From the NCBI GenBank assembly GCA_025455985.1, contig JALOLM010000222.1, positions 1 to 5,230 on the forward strand: a stretch of 5,230 nucleotides of DNA. The letters are read 5' to 3'. The notes beneath the pieces were generated by a model. That model ran no database searches. It saw nothing but the letters and a program-made list of their open reading frames with translations, and was not told the origin of the DNA. This stretch comes from Candidatus Nanopelagicales bacterium (GTDB lineage: Bacteria; Actinomycetota; Actinomycetes; S36-B12; UBA10799). A program made the translations under genes and the position numbers. The stretch's first letter is position 1. The number at the start of each line of letters is the position of its first letter. Shown here piece by piece: positions 1 through 5,016 of the stretch.

Positions 1-32
1 AAGAGAGAGAATCCCAGAACCCAAGCAGCCAA

Positions 33-65
33 CTTGACCGTCAGACCCACCGGGTCTGACTCAAG
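33..65. repeat. Bulged inverted repeat upstream of the hydrolase
   Basis: GTCAGACCC (40-48) and GGGTCTGAC (52-60) are perfect 9-base arms around a 3-base loop. The stem continues outward as CTTGA (33-37) with TCAAG (61-65), leaving a 2-base bulge at 38-39, so 14 pairs in all. No T-run follows on either strand, so a classical intrinsic terminator is not supported. It could end transcription of a gene left of the window or be a structured leader of the hydrolase, whose start lies 120 bases downstream. The structure is seen directly; any role is inference. Confidence 0.5.
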
Positions 66-184
66 CCAACAGGCCTCCTCGAAACCCGGTGCGGTCCATA
101 TCTCGGCTACGCTGGCGGCTTGGCGATGGCACGCACTTCTGGCGTGCCTGCAATGCCCGTTCTGCGATCAACCGAGGGCCCGAG

Positions 185-1000
185 ATGAGCGTTGCAAGCA
201 TCCCCTTCGTACGCGAATCCGGACATGGCGTCCCGGTGCTGTGCCTGCATTCCAACGCCAGTTCGTCCAGCCAGTGGCGCGGCCTGATGGAGTTGCTGTC
301 GCCGCACTGGCGCGTGCTGGCACCCGATCTGCTGGGCGCCGGGCGCAGTGCGGCCTGGCCCGTGGTCGCCGGTGCCCGGCTGCAACATGAACTGGACGCG
401 CTGGCGCCGGTGCTGCAGTCGCTGGGCGACCGCTTCCACGTGGTGGGTCACTCCTACGGCGCGGCGCTGGCCATGGCCATCGCGCAGGCTGCACCGCAGC
501 AGGTGGCCTCGGCGGTGCTGTTCGAGCCCACCGCCTTCGCGCTGCTGAACCGGCCCGGCCCGGGCGACCCGGCCGCGACGGGCATTGCCGCGGTGGCCAC
601 CGCCGCCATCGCCGCGGTCGACCAGGGCGACCTGCCAGCCGCGGCCGAGGAATTCATCGACTACTGGATGGGTCCCGGCAGTTGGGCGGCCATGCCCGTG
701 GCGCGACGTGGGCCGGTGGCCGAGTCGATGCGGCCGATCCGGCAGTGGACGGACGCCATTTTCGCCGAGTCCTGGCCGGCGGCCGGGCTGGCGCGCATGA
801 CGATGCCGGTGCTGCTGCTGGGCGGTGACCAGTCGCCCGCATCCGCGCGCGACCTGCTGCCAATCCTAGCGCCACGGCTGCCACAGGTCACGGTGCAGGT
901 GCTGCCCGGCGTGGGTCACATGGCGCCGGTGACGCATCCCGAGCGGGTGAACCCACGGATCGCGGATTTCCTTGAGCACCGGACCAAGGTCGCAAGCTGA
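185..1000 (+). CDS. Alpha/beta-fold hydrolase
   Basis: An intact 271-residue single-domain alpha/beta hydrolase, probably a cytoplasmic esterase or similar enzyme; the substrate cannot be told from sequence. An oxyanion-region motif LCLHSNAS lies at residues 19-26, and APDLLGAGRS at 46-55 matches the conserved loop after strand 4. The nucleophile elbow VGHSYG (87-92) puts the catalytic serine at 90. LLLGGDQ (210-216) gives the acid Asp215, and PGVGHMAPVTHP (241-252) gives His245. The cap, about 120-200, is Ala-rich. Length is typical of the family. I chose the ATG at 185 because the protein then begins just before the first core strand and a GAGG lies about 10 bases upstream; a GTG at 89 in the same frame would add 32 residues without family character. 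There is no signal peptide. GC is very high (about 80% in the stretches I counted). It stands alone: the next gene on this strand starts nearly 1 kb later. Confidence 0.9.
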   Translation: MSVASIPFVRESGHGVPVLCLHSNASSSSQWRGLMELLSPHWRVLAPDLLGAGRSAAWPVVAGARLQHELDALAPVLQSLGDRFHVVGHSYGAALAMAIAQAAPQQVASAVLFEPTAFALLNRPGPGDPAATGIAAVATAAIAAVDQGDLPAAAEEFIDYWMGPGSWAAMPVARRGPVAESMRPIRQWTDAIFAESWPAAGLARMTMPVLLLGGDQSPASARDLLPILAPRLPQVTVQVLPGVGHMAPVTHPERVNPRIADFLEHRTKVAS

Positions 1001-1512
1001 GGCGCGTCCGAGTGCACCTGCGCGTGCCGGCGTTCCGACGATCGAGCGACAGCTTCGCGGAAGAGGTGTATCTCGCGTATGCCGCTGACACCCGGCAATT
1101 GCGCGGGGCATTGCCACGGTCAGCAACGAGTCGGCCCCGATCGGTCGTCTCGAGCAGAAGGAGTCGCTCGAGGGCCGTCATGCGCGTGGCCGTACTCGAG
1201 TGACCGGTCAAGAAGTTGCAGCGGTCCACCGACCTGCAGCCCTGCCGACGACCGGTTCCGATCTTCGCCGTCGCTCACCGGGCAAACCTGACCGACCGCA
1301 CCCAGTCTTGAGCCGACATCAAACATGCGGTCGACCGGTCTGCAGCGTGAGGAGCCGGCCGCCGCCGGCGGGGCGTATTCACGGTAAGCGTCACCAAGTC
1401 GACGTTCGGTACGGCCACCGGCGCTGGACCGAGCGGCAGCTATGCGAGGTACAGCTGACCCCGGACGGTGACTGGCAGTCTCGCTGCACCGACGACCGCT
1501 TCCCTGCCATAC

Positions 1513-1540
1513 GAACTGGCGGAACCGACCCTGAGCGGTC
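1513..1540 (+). repeat. Degenerate dispersed repeat, copy 1
   Basis: This 28-base unit begins GAACTGGC and ends AGCGGTC. It matches 4452-4479 at 21 of 28 positions without gaps, including all 8 first and 7 last bases. A related start, ACTGGCAGTCTCG, sits just upstream at 1471-1483. Both copies lie in gene-free spacers, which suggests a dispersed intergenic repeat family; that interpretation is inference from two copies. Confidence 0.4.
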
Positions 1541-1833
1541 TCCTTGTCTCCCGTGGACCAGTCCTTCCATGCGGTTCACCCAGCGGTCGACCCGCGTTGA
1601 ACTCAACTCACGCGCTATTGATCCCCCCAGCGCTCGAAGAGTGTCGGAAATTCTTACACAAGCAGCCGACTAGGCGAGGGTCAAGTACGGCAAAACACAA
1701 TGCGCTCAATGCCTTGCGCGACCACGGCGGCGCTGGCGCCGTTCTTGCTTGCACTAGGACTTCGACTCACGACGCGCCAGAAGAGCAGCACACCCGCTTT
1801 CGGTTCGTTCTTGTTGGAAGAGGTGCCTCGGTT

Positions 1834-1868
1834 AGCCGACATTTCGGCTTGTGGCCGAAATGTCGGCT
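1834..1868. repeat. Perfect 15-bp inverted repeat (hairpin)
   Basis: AGCCGACATTTCGGC (1834-1848) and GCCGAAATGTCGGCT (1854-1868) are exact reverse complements separated by the 5-base loop TTGTG. It lies 110 bases upstream of the ABM gene. The sequence after the stem is not T-rich on either strand, so a standard rho-independent terminator is unlikely. It could be a recombination or transposon end, a dispersed repeat, or a structured element in the leader of the ABM gene. The symmetry is seen directly; the role is unknown. Confidence 0.75.
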
Positions 1869-1940
1869 CCGACGGCACCCCCGTCCCGGTTCCTGCTCCC
1901 TTCCGAACGGATGACATCACCCATCTTTGCAGGGTTTCCG

Positions 1941-1960
1941 CGCGCCAGCGCGCTGGTGCG
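1941..1960. repeat. Near-perfect palindrome just upstream of the ABM start
   Basis: CCAGCGCGCTGG (1945-1956) is a perfect 12-base palindrome. Its flanks extend the symmetry to 20 bases with a single mismatched pair (1944/1957), which would be a G-U pair in RNA. It ends 17 bases before the chosen start of the ABM gene, so an operator is possible. In DNA this GC-rich, a chance palindrome is also quite possible. Confidence 0.3.
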
Positions 1961-1977
1961 TGCGTTGCCCGACCGGT

Positions 1978-2355
1978 GTGGTCGAACTCGTTCTCAGGAT
2001 TCGAGCGCGCCGGACGGGCATCCCGGCCATGGTCCAGGCGCTGACCACCGTCATGGTCCAGGCCGGGCCGCAGCGTGGCTGCGTGGACTGCCGGCTCTAC
2101 GCCGAAACGGGAAACCCCAGCTCGCTCTGCTACGTGGAGCAGTGGTCAACCGTCCGGGACCTGCAGTCACAGCTCCGCTCCCCTGGGTTCGGCATGTTGC
2201 TGGGCATCATGGAAACCGCCGCGGAAGCCCCCGCATTGGAGGTGCGCACGGCCACCGAGCAGCGCGGGCTGGAGTACGTCCGCACAATCCGCCTGGCACC
2301 GCCGGCCGGCCCGTCTGCGACGGGTGATCACGACGCTTGGCAAGCGTTGGCATGA
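1978..2355 (+). CDS. ABM-domain protein (putative quinol-type monooxygenase)
   Basis: A small cytoplasmic protein of the antibiotic biosynthesis monooxygenase (ABM) fold, a dimeric ferredoxin-like alpha/beta barrel. Members of this family oxidise quinols and aromatic polyketides without cofactors, or degrade haem; the substrate here is not deducible. With a GTG start the protein has 125 residues. It opens with the first strand VVELVLRIRA (1-10), followed by a helix (about 16-28), RGCVDCRLYAE (33-43), the second strand with LCYVEQW (50-56), a helix, and a closing strand GLEYVRTIR (97-105). GC-C-RLY and the VEQW/VEEW element are typical of the family. I chose GTG 1978 because it starts exactly at the first strand. 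There is no clear ribosome binding site; TTG 1927 would add 17 residues and ATG 2029 would lose the first strand. The last 20 residues are a Pro/Ala-rich tail. The exported-protein gene follows after 43 bases and may share its transcript. Confidence 0.75.
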   Translation: MVELVLRIRARRTGIPAMVQALTTVMVQAGPQRGCVDCRLYAETGNPSSLCYVEQWSTVRDLQSQLRSPGFGMLLGIMETAAEAPALEVRTATEQRGLEYVRTIRLAPPAGPSATGDHDAWQALA

Positions 2356-2380
2356 CGTGCACGACTAATCGAAATTGCGA

Positions 2381-2395
2381 GAGAGGGAGAGAAAG
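2381..2395 (+). promoter_or_regulatory. Strong ribosome binding site fixing the start at 2399
   Basis: GAGAGGGAGAGAAAG is a purine-only run with AGGGAG at 2384-2389, nine bases before the ATG at 2399. It is the best ribosome binding site in the window and decides against the in-frame TTG at 2375, which would lie upstream of it. Confidence 0.75.
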
Positions 2396-2398
2396 ATC

Positions 2399-3382
2399 AT
2401 GAAGCGATCGCATCAGTGTGTCGCGGCGGCAATTACCGGAATCCTATTCAGCTTCTCTGCCCTCGCCTTCGATGTCGGATCGAAGGCCCAGGCGGCGTCC
2501 GGAACTGAAGATGCCAATGTGGAGCCGATTGCAATACCAGTGTCACCCGGCGTCTACCTGGCGAACTTCATGATCCTCTACTTCGTGAGTCCTGGCGTGG
2601 CTGGCAACATGCCTGGGTATATGGCCGCGATTCCTCGAGAGGTCTACGAGTGCCTCGTCGAGAATCCCGAGGGCTGTCCGTATGTTGAGCTGGAGCACTA
2701 TTTCGACGAGCAGGCTCTCAAGATTGGAGGCGGCCGGAACAGGACGACGTTCTGGCCAAACTCATGCCAAGTCGCCCCGAGATGGCAGAGTCTCGGTCCA
2801 CCTGAATACAGGCAGCCTGACCAAATCAGCAGGCCGCTGGGAAGCAGGAAGGCCGATCAACTCGCGCGGCGCTTGGGCATCGAGCCAGACATGGTCCTGA
2901 CCGAGGATGAATACGGTTGCATGTTGTGGGGCGATCCAAGTGACCCCAATTACGATCCGAATCAATATGGCCGGGACATCATCCGCGCGTGCTTGCGAGA
3001 CCTCACCAACTCGAAGGGGAATCCGGATGGGGACGTTCCCCTTTCGAGCTACGGACTGTCTCTGGATGATCAGGGGCGGGTGCGGAGCAACTGTGCACCC
3101 AATGCCCCCTGTCTTGAATTCAACGGACTGGCCATCCCCGAGGAAGAGGGGAAGCCGTCCAGGCTGACGAAGATTGCCCTGCAGTGCAGCCTGCTACTAC
3201 CGCCCGCTGCCGGCGAGTCCTCTTTCGTCGAAAAGTTGCTGCGCTTGTTCAATCCCGGGCAAACACCGCTTGTCGAACTTCTCGACGGCGGCGTAGCGTG
3301 CCAGCAGGAGTGGGGGCCGGTGGGTGGTCTCCATCCCTCATGCATCGTCGAAACCATCAGCCCAGGCAACGGCGGTCAATAG
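2399..3382 (+). CDS. Exported cysteine-rich protein of unknown function
   Basis: A 327-residue protein that I do not recognise. The N-terminus is a signal peptide: MKRSH, a hydrophobic core at about 8-22 (VAAAITGILFSFSAL), and a likely signal peptidase I site after ALA (21-23), with AQA (30-32) as an alternative. No lipobox is present. The mature part has ten cysteines (85, 93, 123, 174, 198, 232, 238, 263, 301, 315), an even number that fits disulfide bonding in the periplasm or outside the cell. Other visible features are a hydrophobic stretch at 51-68, short for a membrane anchor and broken by Pro and Gly, an Asp/Asn/Pro-rich segment WGDPSDPNYDPNQYGRD (177-193), and a Gly/Asn-rich end. No catalytic motif is evident. 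GC is about 55-57% in two sampled 60-base stretches, against about 80% in the hydrolase, which suggests separate acquisition. It follows the ABM gene by 43 bases; a broken integrase lies 300 bases beyond it on the opposite strand. Confidence 0.8.
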   Translation: MKRSHQCVAAAITGILFSFSALAFDVGSKAQAASGTEDANVEPIAIPVSPGVYLANFMILYFVSPGVAGNMPGYMAAIPREVYECLVENPEGCPYVELEHYFDEQALKIGGGRNRTTFWPNSCQVAPRWQSLGPPEYRQPDQISRPLGSRKADQLARRLGIEPDMVLTEDEYGCMLWGDPSDPNYDPNQYGRDIIRACLRDLTNSKGNPDGDVPLSSYGLSLDDQGRVRSNCAPNAPCLEFNGLAIPEEEGKPSRLTKIALQCSLLLPPAAGESSFVEKLLRLFNPGQTPLVELLDGGVACQQEWGPVGGLHPSCIVETISPGNGGQ

Positions 3383-3532
3383 GGCAACGGCTGCACACCT
3401 TCTGAGCATCCCAAGCCCGCACGCGGACCCGGCGTTCATGAAGGAACTACTGCTTCCCGTTATGAAGTCGGCGTTTGTTATCTCTGTTCCTCAGGAGAGT
3501 GTTTCCTGGTCTTTAATGAATACTTTGAAACG

Positions 3533-3561
3533 CCACCTCCCTCGTCCGGCGAGGGAGGTGG
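3533..3561. terminator. Perfect 12-bp GC-rich hairpin, possible terminator
   Basis: CCACCTCCCTCG (3533-3544) and CGAGGGAGGTGG (3550-3561) are exact reverse complements around the loop TCCGG. It is 150 bases beyond the end of the exported-protein gene on the plus strand, with no T-run after it there. On the minus strand the stem is followed by CGTTTCAAAG, a weak T-stretch only. It could stop transcripts arriving from either side, but the intrinsic-terminator call is tentative. Confidence 0.4.
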
Positions 3562-3653
3562 GTGACACCAGAGACGACCCGCGCAGTGCTGCCGTAGGCT
3601 CTGAATGGCCGGAAGCGTGAGGCGAACCAGGCGCCCGACAGCGGCCGGTCACA

Positions 3654-3689
3654 TCCCGCCGCCGAAGCTCTCGGGCCGCAGCGGCGGGA
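3654..3689 (-). repeat. Inverted repeat just after the integrase stop
   Basis: TCCCGCCGC (3654-3662) and GCGGCGGGA (3681-3689) are exact 9-base arms with an 18-base loop. Read on the minus strand, the hairpin begins 11 bases past the original integrase stop codon. This is the usual place for a terminator, but no T-run follows. It could also be part of an attachment-site structure linked to the integrase. Confidence 0.35.
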
Positions 3690-3700
3690 CTTCGACGCCG

Positions 3701-4326
3701 TCAGATCTCCGTCTGCTCGCAGATCTCAAGGGCGTCATCGACCTCGATGCCGAGGTACCTTACCGTCGACTCGAGTCTATGGAGTGCCCGAGCAGCAACT
3801 GCACGGCACGCAGGTTCTTGGTGCGCCGGTAGATCAGCGTCGCCTTGGTCCTTCGCATCGAGTGCGAGCCGTAGTCAGCACGGTCCAGACCCAGCTCGTC
3901 GACCCAATGCCCGAGGATCCGCGCGTACTGGCAAGTGCCCAGATGGGGTGAGTCGTGAAGCCGGCTGGGAAACAGGAAGTCTTCCGGCGTAAGTTGTGCC
4001 TGCTTGATCCACGCCTGCAGGGCATCCCGGGTGGCCTGAGTGATCTCGAACTGCACCGGGCGCTGGGTCTTGTGCTGCATGACGATAGCGCGCGAGGCGA
4101 CCTGATCCCCGTGACACACATCCCGCACCTTCAGGGCGACGAGATCGCAGCCGCGCAGTTTGCTGTCGATCCCCAGGTTGAACAGGGCGAGTTCGCGCAC
4201 CCGACCCTCCATCTGAAGGCGGACGCGCAGCGCCCAGATGTCCTTCAGCTTGAACGGCGCCTTCTGCCCGACGATCTTGCCCTTGTTCCACGGCTCGCGG
4301 TGAGCGGTGTTGCCTGCGGTTCCCAT
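3701..4326 (-). pseudogene. Small tyrosine recombinase/integrase, frameshifted before the catalytic Tyr
   Basis: A site-specific DNA recombinase of the tyrosine (phage integrase) class, of the short type that is almost only catalytic domain. The N-terminus carries REPWNKGK (10-17) and QKAPFKLKDIWALRVRLQ (21-38), typical of this compact family. Catalytic residues seen are Arg58 in SKLRGCDL, Lys86 in QHKTQRP, His155 and Arg158 in SHSMRRT, and His181 in LLLGHS. After Ser182 the frame changes to IDSSRR and stops at 3760-3762. In another frame the sequence continues at once as RLESTVRYLGIEVDDALEI plus CEQTEI and ends at a TGA at 3701-3703. This restores the family C-terminus and the catalytic Tyr (codon 3755-3757). 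Removing two bases near 3779-3780 gives one 207-residue frame. The start at 4326 has GGGAG (4333-4337 on the complement) at good spacing. As it stands the product lacks the nucleophile and should be inactive, unless the shift is a sequencing error or is bypassed. Confidence 0.88.
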
Positions 4327-4706
4327 GATGGTCTCCCATCGAGTTGAGGGGCCAGCAGGATGCGCTTCCGAGCCGTCGGTGCGCCAGCAGTCGCCGGTCG
4401 TCCGGCAAGCCCGCCCGCTTGTGCTGAAGGACTGCTCCCGGGAACCGCCGCGAACTGGCAGTCTCGGCCATCAGCGGTCCTTGCCGACGCCCTCGAAGTT
4501 CAGGTAGCTGAGGCGCCGCGAACGGCAGGTTTCTGGCGAGCAATCCGAACCCGACGCTGACTCCATCTGCCGTCGTCCACGGCCGACCGCTTACTGGCGG
4601 GCAAATAGCATCGCTGCAGTCCTGTCCGCGCCGACAGTGCGGTCCGCACAACTACCGCGCGGCATCAGAAAGGGCCGACCCCATTACCTTCCGCTCCGCC
4701 AACTCC
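4327..4706. other. Gene-free spacer upstream of the integrase
   Basis: Apart from the integrase ribosome binding site at its left end, I see no coding sequence with family character on either strand. The longest frame (3875-4651, minus) is a shadow of the integrase running into this spacer. It contains the repeat at 4452-4479 and further CGGTC or GACCG words near 4393, 4474, 4583 and 4640, so it resembles the spacer at 1001-1700. The integrase promoter should lie here, but no convincing box pair stands out. Confidence 0.5.
4452..4479 (+). repeat. Degenerate dispersed repeat, copy 2
   Basis: The unit begins GAACTGGC and ends AGCGGTC, identical at 21 of 28 ungapped positions to 1513-1540. Its part ACTGGCAGTCTCG (4454-4466) is also an exact 13-base match to 1471-1483. 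It lies about 125 bases upstream of the integrase start, on the opposite side of the integrase from the first copy. Confidence 0.4.
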
Positions 4707-4923
4707 GATCCGTTCATCGACCCCACGGCGGATCAGGTGCACGCATTGCGTGATGGTGGTCCCGACGGCCCGGTGGTGATGCTCAACTTCTGAAGTTCCG
4801 CGCGCAAGCGAACTACCTCGCAGGATCTCCCCACGGGCGCTGCTCGGGTGCCGAGGCCTACCTCAGGTACCAGACGGCGTCGTGGAAACCGTGGGCGACC
4901 TGAGCCGTGTCGATGTGGTGTGG
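4707..4923 (+). pseudogene. DUF1330-like gene remnant with at least two frameshifts
   Basis: The piece at 4707-4790 reads DPFIDPTADQVHALRDG then GPDGPVVMLNF and hits a stop at 4791. From 4790, in another frame, it continues LKFRAQANYLAG then GRCSGAEAYLRYQTASW, stopping at 4901. From 4879, in the third frame, AVVETVGDLSRVDVVW carries the probable next segment, with a stop at 4966. Joined, they give a pattern I know from small DUF1330-type proteins: DPT..Q...L, GPVVMLNLLKFR, CSGAEAY.RY, then V.VW. These are dimeric ferredoxin-like fold proteins of unclear function, structurally akin to ABM proteins. A single missing base after MLN would explain the first shift. There is no start codon at the expected place and the C-terminal half is missing. 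The family match is from memory. The first two segments are convincing, the third less so. Confidence 0.65.
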
Positions 4924-4939
4924 GAAGTCGCACATGAAT

Positions 4940-4961
4940 ACGGGGCCCATACAGGCCCCGT
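4940..4961. terminator. Hairpin between the DUF1330 remnant and the aminotransferase
   Basis: ACGGGGCC (4940-4947) and GGCCCCGT (4954-4961) are exact 8-base arms around CATACA. It sits between two convergent genes, the usual place for a shared terminator. On the minus strand it is followed by ATTC, on the plus strand by CAGA, so there is no real T-run. The stem is clear; the terminator role is tentative. Confidence 0.4.
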
Positions 4962-4982
4962 CAGATGACAGTGACTCGAGCA

Positions 4983-5002
4983 CGGCCAGACATGGCTGGC
5001 CG
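4983..5002. repeat. Short hairpin 3' of the aminotransferase
   Basis: CGGCCAG (4983-4989) pairs exactly with CTGGCCG (4996-5002) across a 6-base loop. Read on the minus strand it starts 15 bases after the aminotransferase stop codon and is the first of two consecutive hairpins, the second being at 4940-4961. It may help terminate or stabilise the aminotransferase transcript. Confidence 0.35.
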
Positions 5003-5016
5003 CACTCCAGTTGCGG

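Larger units (their letters stand above)
1001..1977. other. Gene-free spacer rich in CGGTC/GACCG motifs
   Basis: Open frames exist here, for example 1200-1673 on the plus strand, but none shows a recognisable domain, a good ribosome binding site or protein-like composition; they are rich in Arg, Ser and Pro, as chance frames in high-GC DNA are. The pentamer CGGTC or its complement GACCG occurs 15 times between 1117 and 1588, where roughly two would be expected at this base composition. Within it are ACTGGCAGTCTCG (1471-1483) and GAACTGGC...AGCGGTC (1513-1540), both with relatives near 4452-4479. From about 1690 to 1868 the character changes, ending in a perfect inverted repeat. I read this as non-coding, repeat-derived or long-decayed DNA. 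Confidence 0.55.
3383..3700. other. Intergenic spacer with two hairpins, no credible gene
   Basis: A 61-codon frame from ATG 3438 (MKELLLPVMKSAFVISVP...) begins in a locally AT-richer stretch (about 3450-3530) but has no convincing ribosome binding site, and its second half is low-complexity Arg/Pro/Asp-rich sequence running through a perfect hairpin. I do not call it a gene. The AT-richer stretch could hold a promoter, but I found no box pair with good spacing. Two GC-rich hairpins, at 3533-3561 and 3654-3689, occupy the rest. Confidence 0.45.

Noticed and set aside
89..184. A GTG start for the hydrolase, adding 32 residues
   Set aside because: The added residues are Arg-rich with no family match, while ATG 185 begins at the normal domain start.
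1200..1673. A 157-codon plus-strand frame in the large spacer
   Set aside because: It is rich in Arg, Ser and Pro with no hydrophobic core pattern and no domain, and its sequence is dominated by CGGTC/GACCG repeats; best read as chance openness in high-GC DNA.
1001..1977. An integron cassette array with attC sites
   Set aside because: Long spacers with inverted repeats beside an integrase suggested it, but I found no paired GTTRRRY/RYYYAAC core sites at cassette ends, and the recombinase lacks the added motif of integron integrases.
2375..2398. A TTG start for the exported protein (adds MRERERKI)
   Set aside because: It lies upstream of the strong AGGGAG ribosome binding site and would put several charged residues before a good signal peptide; ATG 2399 fits much better.
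3438..3620. A 61-codon plus-strand frame beginning MKELLLPVMKSAFVISVP
   Set aside because: There is no good ribosome binding site, its second half is Arg/Pro/Asp-rich filler, and it runs through a perfect 12-bp hairpin. No family is recognised.
3875..4651. A 258-codon minus-strand frame, the longest frame in the right half
   Set aside because: It overlaps the integrase in a different frame for most of its length; the integrase frame has all the catalytic motifs, so this is a shadow.
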